Shown here piece after piece: positions 1 to 6,040 of a DNA stretch of 7,831 nt. Made by a program: the position numbers and the translations under genes. The number at the start of each line of letters is the position of its first letter. The stretch's first letter is position 1. The notes beneath the pieces are model-generated. The model saw only the letters and a program-made list of their open reading frames with translations. It made no database searches and was not told the DNA's origin. Source of the stretch: Nocardioidaceae bacterium (GTDB lineage: Bacteria; Actinomycetota; Actinomycetes; Propionibacteriales; Nocardioidaceae); NCBI GenBank assembly GCA_025966335.1, contig JAICRS010000139.1:1-7831 (forward strand), read 5' to 3'.

Positions 1-1
1 G

Positions 2-835
2 GACAGCGAGCGGATCCGGTCGTCGTTCGACCCCCAGGGCCGGATCGCGATCATCGGCGGCGGCTGGATCGGGCTCGAGGTGGCTTCCGCGGCCCGGGCC
101 GCCGGCACCGACGTCACCGTCATCGAGACACTCGATCTTCCCCTGCTCCGCGTGCTCGGACCCGAGGTCGCCGAGGCGTTCGCCGACCTGCACCGCGCCC
201 ACGGCGTGGACCTCCGGCTCGGCGCCAAGGTAGCCGGTCTGGAGAAGGTCGATGACCGCGCCGTCGTACATCTGGGCGACGGATCCCTCATCGACGCCGA
301 CCTGGTGGTGATCGGGGTCGGCATCACGCCCAACGTCGGCCTCGCCGAGGACGCCGGCCTGAAGACCGACAACGGCATCGTCGTCGACGAGCACCTGCGC
401 ACGTCCGACCCCGATGTGTTCGCCGCCGGCGACGTGGCCAACGCGCAGCATCCACTGCTCGGCAGGTCCGTGCGCGTCGAGCACTGGGACAACGCGATCG
501 AGCAGGGCAGCGTGGCCGCACGCAACATGCTCGGCCAGAAGGTCGCCTACGACCGGATGCCGTACTTCTTCACCGACCAGTACGACCTCGGCATGGAGTA
601 CGTCGGACACGTCGGCCCGGACGGGTACGACGAGGTCGTCGTGCGGGGTGACACCTCCGGGGACCGGGTGTTCGCGGCGTTCTGGATCCGGGACGGGAAG
701 GTGCTCGCCGGGATGCACGCCAACGACTGGGACGCGATCGACTCGATCCGGACCATCGTCGGCTCCTCGGTGGATCCGGCGCGGCTGCGTGACGAGTCGG
801 TGCCGCTGACCGAGATCGCGGCGGGCCTCGGGTAA
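2..835 (+). CDS. FAD-dependent NAD(P)H oxidoreductase, ferredoxin-reductase-like (5' end cut by window)
   Basis: This is the C-terminal 277 residues of a pyridine-nucleotide-disulfide-type flavoprotein. The frame is open from base 2, so the GTG at 80 is an internal valine codon, not a start. Seen: a dinucleotide-binding GGGWIG motif at visible residues 19-24, with an acidic residue (E42, in VTVIE) ending the next strand, which in this superfamily favours NADH over NADPH. The second FAD-binding block, VFAAGDVA, is near residues 139-146, and the C-terminal part resembles the reductase C-terminal domain of rhodocoxin/putidaredoxin reductases and AIF-like proteins (VEHWDNAIEQG). Family members are about 400 residues, so roughly 120-130 residues with the first FAD motif lie upstream. 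The probable role is cytoplasmic electron transfer from NADH to a ferredoxin, for example for a P450 or dioxygenase. No partner gene is visible. A strong hairpin follows the TAA stop, so it appears to end its transcription unit. Confidence 0.9.
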   Translation, partial: DSERIRSSFDPQGRIAIIGGGWIGLEVASAARAAGTDVTVIETLDLPLLRVLGPEVAEAFADLHRAHGVDLRLGAKVAGLEKVDDRAVVHLGDGSLIDADLVVIGVGITPNVGLAEDAGLKTDNGIVVDEHLRTSDPDVFAAGDVANAQHPLLGRSVRVEHWDNAIEQGSVAARNMLGQKVAYDRMPYFFTDQYDLGMEYVGHVGPDGYDEVVVRGDTSGDRVFAAFWIRDGKVLAGMHANDWDAIDSIRTIVGSSVDPARLRDESVPLTEIAAGLG

Positions 836-865
836 GCCTCTCGGACCACTACCGCGCACAGGCGT

Positions 866-899
866 TCGGGTTGTCGGATCACACGGTCCGGCAACCCGA
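866..899 (+). terminator. Intrinsic terminator hairpin, 13-bp stem, no U-tract
   Basis: The arms TCGGGTTGTCGGA (866-878) and TCCGGCAACCCGA (887-899) pair over 13 positions with a single G-T wobble (874/891) around an 8-nt loop. It begins 31 nt after the stop of the oxidoreductase gene. No T-run follows, which is common for actinobacterial terminators. Because the stem is nearly symmetrical it could act on either strand, but the only gene ending nearby is the oxidoreductase. Confidence 0.75.
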
Positions 900-1046
900 T
901 CGTCGTCCGGGGGGCTTCTCCGGCTGTCACAGTCGACGCATTTCCGGACAGGCCCGCGCGGACCGCGCCGCTCCCTCGGCGGGTGTTGCGGAATCGACAC
1001 GCAAATCGGTGCGCGCGGACTATTCCGCGAACCCTGTCCATAGGTC

Positions 1047-1112
1047 ATGCTTCGTCCATCATCGCTGTCGCACGGGGGTGTGCAGCGTTTCAGAGACAGG
1101 AACACGCCATGA
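1047..1112 (+). CDS. Possible 21-codon leader ORF (uORF) overlapping the S55-domain gene start
   Basis: An ATG at 1047 opens a 21-codon frame that ends with TGA at 1110-1112, so its stop overlaps the ATG of the downstream gene as ATGA (1109-1112). This is the classic layout for translational coupling. The peptide starts MLRPSSLSHGG and ends RDRNTP, and it has no run of a single amino acid that would suggest amino-acid-sensing attenuation. It lacks a well-placed SD sequence (AGG at 1042-1044 is too close), and I see no -10 box positioned for leaderless initiation, so its translation is uncertain. A terminator-like hairpin lies 15 nt after its stop. The frame is seen in the sequence; function as a leader peptide is inference. 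Confidence 0.3.
   Translation: MLRPSSLSHGGVQRFRDRNTP
1098..1101 (+). promoter_or_regulatory. Ribosome binding site deciding the S55-domain gene start
   Basis: AGGA sits 7 nt before the ATG at 1109. The competing in-frame ATG at 1163 has only CGG immediately upstream, and the in-frame GTG at 983 has no purine-rich stretch. This SD also lies inside the possible leader ORF, consistent with coupled translation. Confidence 0.6.
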
Positions 1113-2968
1113 CCGCAGTCGGCGCCAGTCCGCTCCTCCGGAGCGGACTTTTTCGTTATCGGATGCGAGCGGCCGGCACTGCCGTCGCGATCACCGCTCT
1201 CACCGTCGCCGGTCTCGGTGCGGTCGCACCGGCCAGCTCGGCGCCGGACCAGTCGTGCCCGACGGCCTACCCGGTCGGGCAGCTTGCCCGCGGCCAGGCC
1301 GTGCACGGCCTCACGGTGAGCCAGGGCACGACACCCGAAGCGTTCACCGGTCAGGTGATCGGCGTGATCGACGACGGGATCGCCCTCGACCTGGACATGA
1401 TCATGGTGCGGCTGAGCTCCGCGGAGATCGACCGGGTCGGCGGGATCTGGGCCGGCATGTCCGGCTCCCCGGTGTACGCGGCGGACGGCCGGCTGATCGG
1501 CGCGGTCGCCTACGGCCTGGCGTTCGGCGCGTCACCGGTCGCCGGAGTCACCCCGGCCGCCGACATGCAGGAGCTGCTGTCCGTTGCCGCCACCGACGAC
1601 CAGGCGCGCAGCACCCTGCGGGCTGCCGGGCAGGCCGACGACGTGGACATCCCGCGCACCATCGAACGCAGGCTGGTCTCCTCGGGTGCGGCCCGACCGG
1701 CCGAGGTCGAGGGCGGGATGAGCAGGTTGCCGTTGCCGCTCGGCATCTCCGGGATGGTCGGCAAGGACCGGCTGAACCGGGCCGCGAAGGCGCTCGACCT
1801 CGACGACGTCAAGGTCTTCCGCGCCGGTGCGGCCTCCGCCGATGCGCCCACGACCGACGCGACCGCGGCCGGCATCGTGGCCGGCGGGAACCTCGCCGCA
1901 TCGCTGTCCTACGGGGACCTCTCCGCGATGGCCGTCGGGACGGTCACCGCGGTCTGTGGCGACGAGGTGCTCGCGTTCGGGCACCCGATGAGCTTCACCG
2001 GCCCGAGCACGCTGACCATGCACCCCGCCGACGCGGTGTTCATCCAGGAGGAGTCGCTCGGCGCCCCGTTCAAGGTCGCCAACCCCGGTGCCCCCGTCGG
2101 CGGCATCGAGCAGGACCGCCTGGCCGGTCTGCTCGGGACGACCGGGCAGGCAGCCGTCCCGGACACGACCGATGTGGTGTCACAGGTCGCGGTCGTCGGC
2201 GGCAAGTCGCGGCACGGCGAGACACACATCAGCGTCCCGGCTGCCGTGCCCGACATCGCGGCGTTCCACCTGCTCGCCAACCAGGACCGGGTCTTCGACG
2301 GGATCACCGGTGGTTCCTCAGAGGTGTCCTGGACGGTCTCCGGCACCAGGGCCGACGGGTCACCGTTCTCCTACAGCCGCAGCGACCGCTACGCCGACCG
2401 CTTCGACGCCTCCTTCGCGCCGACGTTCGACCTGTTCGACCAGCTCTGGCAGCTCCAGAACAACGGCGTAGAGGAGATCCGGTTCACCACGATCGACGAG
2501 CGGTCCCTGATGAGCAGGGACTTCACCGCCTTCACGCTCGCCAAGGTGCAGATCCGGGCCGGCGGCAGGTGGCGGCCACTGCGGACCGACCGGGTCCTGA
2601 CGCTGCGCGCGGGGAGCATCCAGCGGTTCCGCGTCACGCTGACCTCGGCCCAGCTGGCCAACCAGAAGCTCCGGCTCGATCTCCGCGTGCCCCGCAACGC
2701 CGCGCGCAAGTTCGGGTTCCTCGAGATCCTCGGCGGCAACTCGTTCTTCGGGGAGGGCGGGTTCGAGGAGGGGCCGGCGCCCACGGCCACCGACTTCGAC
2801 AAGCTGCTGCGCCGGCTGGAAAGGGCCCCACGCAACGATGACGTGCTGGCCAACCTCAACCTGTTCCGCCGGAACGGCTCGCTGATCAAGCAGTCGGTCC
2901 GCAAGCCGGCCGCTGCGGTGGTCGACGGCGGTGTCACCGTGGAGGTGCGGGTCCGCCGCGCCCGCTGA
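1109..2968 (+). CDS. Secreted SpoIVB peptidase S55-domain-like protein
   Basis: A 619-residue exported protein. A basic n-region (R11, R16, R18, R20) and a hydrophobic stretch at about residues 21-42 form a Sec-type signal peptide, with likely cleavage after PASSA (residue 45). The first block (about 57-155) ends in GIWAGMSGSPVY, followed by DGRLIGAVAYG and GVTPA. This matches the family annotated as SpoIVB/S55 peptidase-domain proteins, and S118 of GMSGSP is the likely nucleophile. A second block near 277-345 carries VGTVTAV, VLAFGHP (H292), an FKVA stretch and EQDRLAGLLG, all typical of the stand-alone family. The C-terminal half is less recognisable, probably beta-rich, with a basic end. 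The start at 1109 is chosen because of AGGA 7 nt upstream and because it keeps the basic n-region; ATG 1163 would give 601 residues. Substrate is unknown. A genuine SpoIVB role in sporulation is unlikely, since no PDZ-first architecture is visible. Catalysis is inferred, not shown. Confidence 0.85.
   Translation: MTAVGASPLLRSGLFRYRMRAAGTAVAITALTVAGLGAVAPASSAPDQSCPTAYPVGQLARGQAVHGLTVSQGTTPEAFTGQVIGVIDDGIALDLDMIMVRLSSAEIDRVGGIWAGMSGSPVYAADGRLIGAVAYGLAFGASPVAGVTPAADMQELLSVAATDDQARSTLRAAGQADDVDIPRTIERRLVSSGAARPAEVEGGMSRLPLPLGISGMVGKDRLNRAAKALDLDDVKVFRAGAASADAPTTDATAAGIVAGGNLAASLSYGDLSAMAVGTVTAVCGDEVLAFGHPMSFTGPSTLTMHPADAVFIQEESLGAPFKVANPGAPVGGIEQDRLAGLLGTTGQAAVPDTTDVVSQVAVVGGKSRHGETHISVPAAVPDIAAFHLLANQDRVFDGITGGSSEVSWTVSGTRADGSPFSYSRSDRYADRFDASFAPTFDLFDQLWQLQNNGVEEIRFTTIDERSLMSRDFTAFTLAKVQIRAGGRWRPLRTDRVLTLRAGSIQRFRVTLTSAQLANQKLRLDLRVPRNAARKFGFLEILGGNSFFGEGGFEEGPAPTATDFDKLLRRLERAPRNDDVLANLNLFRRNGSLIKQSVRKPAAAVVDGGVTVEVRVRRAR
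1127..1149 (+). terminator. Terminator-like hairpin with T-run inside codons 7-14 (possible attenuator)
   Basis: AGTCCGCTCC (1127-1136) is perfectly complementary to GGAGCGGACT (1140-1149) around a TCC loop and is followed by more T residues, so the right arm runs into five T (1149-1153). A 10-bp perfect GC-rich stem plus a T-run is the textbook form of an intrinsic terminator. It lies 18 nt into the S55-domain reading frame if the ATG at 1109 is used, or in the leader if translation starts at 1163. Either way it could abort transcription unless ribosomes cover it. Structure is seen; function is inference. Confidence 0.5.
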
Positions 2969-3000
2969 CCTGGCCGATTCGGCGCATCTGCCGGGGAGGC

Positions 3001-3006
3001 TAGCCT
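3001..3006 (+). promoter_or_regulatory. -10 element for leaderless DUF72 transcript
   Basis: TAGCCT fits the TANNNT form of the actinobacterial -10 box and ends exactly 7 nt before the GTG at 3014, so transcription would start at or within a base or two of the start codon. No clear -35 is visible. The GGGGAGG at 2993-2999 is 14 nt from the GTG, too far for a normal SD. Together these favour a leaderless mRNA. Confidence 0.5.
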
Positions 3007-3013
3007 GTGCCGG

Positions 3014-3826
3014 GTGGCGCGTGTTCGGGTCGGGATCTCGGGGTGGACCTACGCCGGTTGGCGGGGTGACTTCTACCCGCGCGGGCTGGTGCAGAAGAAG
3101 GAGCTGGCCTACGCCTCTGAACGGTTGACCTCGATCGAGATCAACGGCTCGTTCTACTCGCTGCAGCGACCGACCAGCTATGCGGCCTGGCGCGAGCAGA
3201 CACCGGACGACTTCGTGTTCGCGGTCAAGGGTGGCCGGTTCATCACCCACCTGAAGAAGCTCGCCGGCGTCGAGACGGCGCTGGCGAACTTCTTCGCGTC
3301 CGGCGTGCTTGCGCTCGGTCCCAAGCTCGGCCCGATTCTCTGGCAGCTGCCACCGAACCTCGGCTTCGACCCGGCACGGCTGGGTGCCTTCTTCGACCTG
3401 CTCCCCCGCACCACGCTGGATGCGGCGGCACTCGCCAAGGAGCACGATGCGAAGGTCCCCGACGACCGCGCACTGACCGTGGCCGAGGTGGACCAGCCGA
3501 TCCGGCATGCGCTCGAGGTCCGACACCACAGCTTCTCCACGCCGGAGACCGTCGACCTTCTCCGCGAGCACGACATCGCCTTCGTCGTTGCGGACACGGC
3601 CGGACGGTGGCCGCTGGTCGAGCAGATGACCAGTGACTTCATGTACGTCCGGCTGCACGGTGACGTAGAGCTCTACACCAGCGGCTACGGGCCCGAGTCC
3701 CTGGACAGGTGGGCAGGAAAGATCCGCGCCTGGTCGGACGCCGGCCAGGACGTGTTCGTGTACTTCGACAACGACGTCAAGGGCTACGCCCCGCACGACG
3801 CGATGGCGTTGCTCTCCAGAGTCTGA
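3014..3826 (+). CDS. DUF72 (YecE-like) family protein
   Basis: A complete 270-residue cytoplasmic protein of the DUF72 family. Seen: the N-terminal VGISGWTYAGWRGDFYP block (residues 6-22), IEINGSFYSLQRPTSYAAWREQTP (41-64, given in the one-letter code only as the conserved core INGSFY), the VKGGRFITH segment (71-79), ILWQLPPN (108-115), the LEVRHHSF motif (167-174), YVRLHGD (211-217) and the family's hallmark ending VYFDNDVKGYA (249-259). The family is predicted to fold as a TIM-barrel-like domain; its biochemical activity is not settled, so none is assigned. No signal peptide or membrane segment is seen. The start is GTG, chosen because the conserved GISGW motif follows at the usual distance and a -10 box sits 7 nt upstream. 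It lies 45 bp after the S55-domain gene but appears to have its own promoter. It converges with the DUF222-HNH gene. Confidence 0.9.
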   Translation: MARVRVGISGWTYAGWRGDFYPRGLVQKKELAYASERLTSIEINGSFYSLQRPTSYAAWREQTPDDFVFAVKGGRFITHLKKLAGVETALANFFASGVLALGPKLGPILWQLPPNLGFDPARLGAFFDLLPRTTLDAAALAKEHDAKVPDDRALTVAEVDQPIRHALEVRHHSFSTPETVDLLREHDIAFVVADTAGRWPLVEQMTSDFMYVRLHGDVELYTSGYGPESLDRWAGKIRAWSDAGQDVFVYFDNDVKGYAPHDAMALLSRV

Positions 3827-3833
3827 GCTCGGC

Positions 3834-5123
3834 CTATTGGCGTCGGCGGAAGCGGACGGCGCCGTTGGGCAGCCGGGTCTTGATGTAGGCGTCGTCGTGG
3901 GCCAGGCCATGGTGGTGTTCGCAGTAGAGCCGGCCGTTGGCCAGGTCGGTCGGGCCACCTTCGGACCAGGGGAGGTCGTGGTGGGCCTCGCACCAGCCCG
4001 GTGGCCGGTCGCAGTCCTCGGCGGTGCAGCCGCCGTCACGCTGGGCCAGCGCGACCCGCTGGTAGCTGCTGAACAGCCGCCGCCCCAACCCCACGTCGAG
4101 CGGCTGGGAGTCGCCACCGAGGACCATCGGGATGATCCGCGCCTCACACGCCAGCCGCCGCGCCTCGGCCGCGGAGATCCGGGTGCCGTCGTCCAGCGTG
4201 GCCGCGCCGATCCCGGACAGCAGGGCGGCCAGGTCCATCGTGACCACGATGCTCGCGTTGGTCCCACCCGCGGTCGGCAGCGTGTCGGTGGGCAGCTTCT
4301 CCAGCAGCTCCATGAACCCGTGCCCGAGCAGGCTCCGGTACGGGAGCTTCTTGCCGTCGGCGTCGAACCGGCCGGCGCCGAGCCGGCGCGGCGCGGTCAA
4401 CCCCTGCAGGGCCTTCTTCAAGATCGCGGCGTGCAGGTCGGGCAGCTTGAACACGCCGCTGTGGGTGCCGTCGCCGTTGGAGCGCATCGAGAGCATCGCC
4501 TGCCGACGCGCCCGGCGTTCTTCGCGTTCGAGGTCCTTGCCCTCCTGCTCGTCGGCCGCGTCGGGGTCGAGCACCTCGAACAGGCGTTTCCCGAGCCGGC
4601 GCAGCTCGGTGGCATCGAAGCCCTGGGCCTGCTCGATCAGGTGCGCCTCCGCGCGCCGCCGGTCCGCCGGGCCGACCCGGTCGGTGATCTGGCCGATCGC
4701 GGCCACGATCACCTTCGCTTGCGCCACATTGACCACGCCCGCGGCGAGCGCCCGCCGGGTCGCGTCGAACTCCGTGTCCAGGCTGGCCGCGAACCGGACA
4801 TCCGCGGCGGCCGACTCCCGCGTCTGCCGCGTCGCAGACGCGACGTAGGCCGCGGTCGAGGATGCTCCGGTCGCCTCCCCGATCTTGTCGGTCTCGGCCG
4901 CGGCCAGCACCCGCAGCCGCAGCTCGGCCAGCCGGGCCTCGTGCCGGCCCAGCGCGATCAGCGCGGCCTTCTTGTCGGCGGGCGACATGAAGATCGGCGC
5001 GACCTCCGCGACCCGGCCCAACGCCGCCGCGACCTCGACCGCACACCCCAAAATCGGATGCACCCCGGTCGTCCCGGTCGTCGCCCCGGTCGCCGTTGCG
5101 TTAGCCGTCTGCTCGCTGTCCAT
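3834..5123 (-). CDS. DUF222 and HNH endonuclease-domain protein (13E12 repeat family)
   Basis: A 429-residue protein. Residues 1-20 are an A/T/G-rich tail. Residues 30 to about 350 form the alpha-helical, Arg/Glu-rich DUF222 region, with a very charged stretch at 190-210 (ERE, RRARRQ). The C-terminus is an HNH nuclease module: CTAEDC (366-371), WCEAHHDLPW (377-386), a central Asn (N396) and YCEHHH (400-405), giving the HH, N and H positions plus the cysteine pairs of a structural zinc site. All expected catalytic and zinc residues are present, so a metal-dependent DNA endonuclease is plausible. The biological role of this family, abundant and often multicopy in actinobacteria, is unresolved. 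The ATG at 5123 is preferred over an upstream extension of the frame because of a -10 box 7 nt before it. Downstream of the stop, only 7 bp separate it from the opposing DUF72 stop. Confidence 0.88.
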   Translation of the reverse strand: MDSEQTANATATGATTGTTGVHPILGCAVEVAAALGRVAEVAPIFMSPADKKAALIALGRHEARLAELRLRVLAAAETDKIGEATGASSTAAYVASATRQTRESAAADVRFAASLDTEFDATRRALAAGVVNVAQAKVIVAAIGQITDRVGPADRRRAEAHLIEQAQGFDATELRRLGKRLFEVLDPDAADEQEGKDLEREERRARRQAMLSMRSNGDGTHSGVFKLPDLHAAILKKALQGLTAPRRLGAGRFDADGKKLPYRSLLGHGFMELLEKLPTDTLPTAGGTNASIVVTMDLAALLSGIGAATLDDGTRISAAEARRLACEARIIPMVLGGDSQPLDVGLGRRLFSSYQRVALAQRDGGCTAEDCDRPPGWCEAHHDLPWSEGGPTDLANGRLYCEHHHGLAHDDAYIKTRLPNGAVRFRRRQ

Positions 5124-5130
5124 ACCCCGA

Positions 5131-5136
5131 AATCTA
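5131..5136 (-). promoter_or_regulatory. -10 element for leaderless DUF222-HNH transcript
   Basis: On the minus strand TAGATT precedes the ATG at 5123 by exactly 7 nt, the same spacing as at the DUF72 gene. Transcription would begin at about the start codon. The GGGG immediately before the ATG is too close to act as a normal SD. A weak -35 candidate, TTCGGA, lies about 18 nt further upstream. Confidence 0.5.
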
Positions 5137-5439
5137 CGACGAACCGCGACAATTTCCGAACAAAATTTCGATCTGGGTATGAAGCCACCGCAGTCCCGTC
5201 TGTGGACGAAATCTGGCGCGAGACCGACCCACCTCGGACCATATCCGGCCCCCGCCGGACAGCGCAGCGGCAGCAGCGCCATCACGTCCTTCGTGTCCTC
5301 CGCGTTGCGATCGTTGCAGTTGTGTGGAGACTCGCCGCCATCCACATCACAGTGGGCCCGTGCCGGCCACAGTCGCTCGGGTTCGACGTACCGGATGCCT
5401 AGTGTGGCGACTCGCACCCAACGCCCAAAGAAGGAAGCG
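5137..5439. other. Divergent intergenic region between DUF222-HNH and lipoprotein genes
   Basis: About 300 bp without a gene I can support. It begins with an AT-richer island (5148-5172) that probably belongs to the DUF222-HNH promoter. A short perfect hairpin, TCCGGC (5244-5249) with GCCGGA (5254-5259) around CCCC, lies in the middle. The lipoprotein promoter and ribosome binding site are at the right end. The frame of the lipoprotein stays open across the whole stretch, but the translation is Ser/Arg/Pro-rich and has no domain-like character, so I read it as non-coding. Confidence 0.5.
5400..5437 (+). promoter_or_regulatory. Probable -10 box and ribosome binding site of the lipoprotein gene
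   Basis: TAGTGT at 5400-5405 fits TANNNT and would give a leader of roughly 28 nt. That leader contains AAGAAGGAAG ending at 5437, a good purine-rich SD just before the ATG at 5440. No -35 is recognisable at 16-18 nt spacing. The SD is the firmest part; the -10 call is tentative. Confidence 0.45.
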
Positions 5440-5925
5440 ATGAGTCTCGACCACGTCACTGTCCGTTCCACGGCGGCGGCTGCTGTCGCCTGCTCGCTGC
5501 TCGCGCTCGCCGGGTGTGGCTCTGCGGACTCACCCGAACCGCCCGTAGCGGCAGCGCAGAACAACGACCCGCTCAGCGACGGCGTCGGCTACAGCGGTTG
5601 GTACGTCGAGGAGTTCGCCTCCCAGGTCGGGTCGTACGACGGCGACGACGTGACTGTGTCCGGCAAGGTGGGGCGGGTGCTGTCCGACCATTCGTTCACC
5701 CTCACCAACCCTGCCGGCGCCCGGGTGGCCCCTCTGCTCGTGGTCAGCGGCGACGACGTCACCGAACTGGCCGCTGGAGAGCTGATCAGTGTCAGCGGCA
5801 AGGTCAACGCCGACTTCACCGTCGCCGACGCGGACGAGGAGCTCGACGTGGAGCTCGACCCCTCGCGACATGCCGCTTGGCGCGACCGGCCGTACGTCCT
5901 GGCCAGCAACACCTCGACCCCCTGA
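5440..5925 (+). CDS. Small lipoprotein with OB-fold-like domain
   Basis: A 161-residue predicted lipoprotein of unknown function. The signal peptide has an n-region with one Arg (R9), a hydrophobic core at about 11-24, and a lipobox LAGC with the lipidated cysteine at residue 26. A low-complexity linker (27-45) follows. The mature domain (about 55-160) has the alternating pattern VTVSGKVGRVLSDHSFTLTN, then a PLLVVSG strand, then GELISVSGKV, which looks like a five-stranded OB-fold-like barrel. The acidic stretch ADADEELDVELD (129-140) and the ending RPYVLAS resemble other actinobacterial surface lipoproteins of this kind. The protein should be anchored on the outer face of the membrane. The start is set by the AAGGAAG SD and by the position of the signal peptide. 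No partner gene is evident; it is transcribed divergently from the DUF222-HNH gene. Lipoprotein status is firm; the fold is an inference. Confidence 0.82.
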   Translation: MSLDHVTVRSTAAAAVACSLLALAGCGSADSPEPPVAAAQNNDPLSDGVGYSGWYVEEFASQVGSYDGDDVTVSGKVGRVLSDHSFTLTNPAGARVAPLLVVSGDDVTELAAGELISVSGKVNADFTVADADEELDVELDPSRHAAWRDRPYVLASNTSTP

Positions 5926-5935
5926 CGCCTGACCT

Positions 5936-5941
5936 GGGAGG
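5936..5941 (+). promoter_or_regulatory. Orphan strong SD-like sequence
   Basis: GGGAGG is the best SD match in the window, yet the only start codons at suitable distance are TTG at 5945 and 5948, which open a frame of eight or nine codons ending at TAA 5972-5974. An ATG at 5958 is 16 nt away, too far. It may be chance, a remnant, or a tiny leader before the small Cys/His protein. Confidence 0.25.
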
Positions 5942-6040
5942 ACATTGTTGCCAGCCGATGATTCTCAGCATTAAAGGCGGGACCCGACGATTCCGGTGCA
6001 AGAATGCCGGAACTGACGTCGCAACAGCCGGGGGGCAACC

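Larger units (their letters stand above)
836..1108. other. Intergenic region and leader of the S55-domain gene
   Basis: 273 bp between the oxidoreductase and the S55-domain gene. Besides the terminator hairpin at 866-899 it holds a cluster of short inverted repeats at 986-1031. CGCGGA (1014-1019) pairs with TCCGCG (1024-1029) around CTAT, TTGCG (986-990) pairs with CGCAA (1000-1004), and GCGGAAT (988-994) could instead pair with ATTCCGC (1022-1028). The first two pairings and the third are mutually exclusive. I could not identify a convincing -35/-10 promoter pair, and the sequence does not match a riboswitch class I recognise. The longer reading frames crossing this stretch look like shadows. 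Confidence 0.5.

Noticed and set aside
983..1108. Upstream extension of the S55-domain protein to GTG 983
   Set aside because: No SD there, and 42 extra residues would precede the signal peptide.
871..2841. Very long plus-strand frame overlapping the S55-domain gene
   Set aside because: The translation is Arg/Pro/Gly-rich with no domain, typical of an off-frame reading in GC-rich DNA; the other frame has a signal peptide and family motifs.
2360..4267. Long minus-strand frame spanning the S55, DUF72 and DUF222-HNH genes
   Set aside because: It opposes two well-supported plus-strand genes and has low-complexity composition, so it is a shadow.
5064..5092. Three copies of CCCGGTCG near the start of the DUF222-HNH gene
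   Set aside because: They encode the low-complexity Ala/Thr/Gly tail and are probably codon-driven rather than a functional repeat.
5244..5259. Short hairpin in the divergent intergenic region as a terminator
   Set aside because: Only 6 bp with no T-run, and no gene ends near it.
3837..5402. Long plus-strand frame opposite the DUF222-HNH gene
   Set aside because: The antisense translation has no motifs, while the minus strand has a complete HNH module.
4885..5439. Upstream extension of the lipoprotein frame
   Set aside because: It would bury the signal peptide and lipobox; the SD and ATG at 5440 explain the start.
5124..5564. Upstream extension of the DUF222-HNH protein to an earlier start
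   Set aside because: The extension would overlap the divergent lipoprotein start; a -10 box 7 nt before the ATG at 5123 and the usual family start favour the shorter form.
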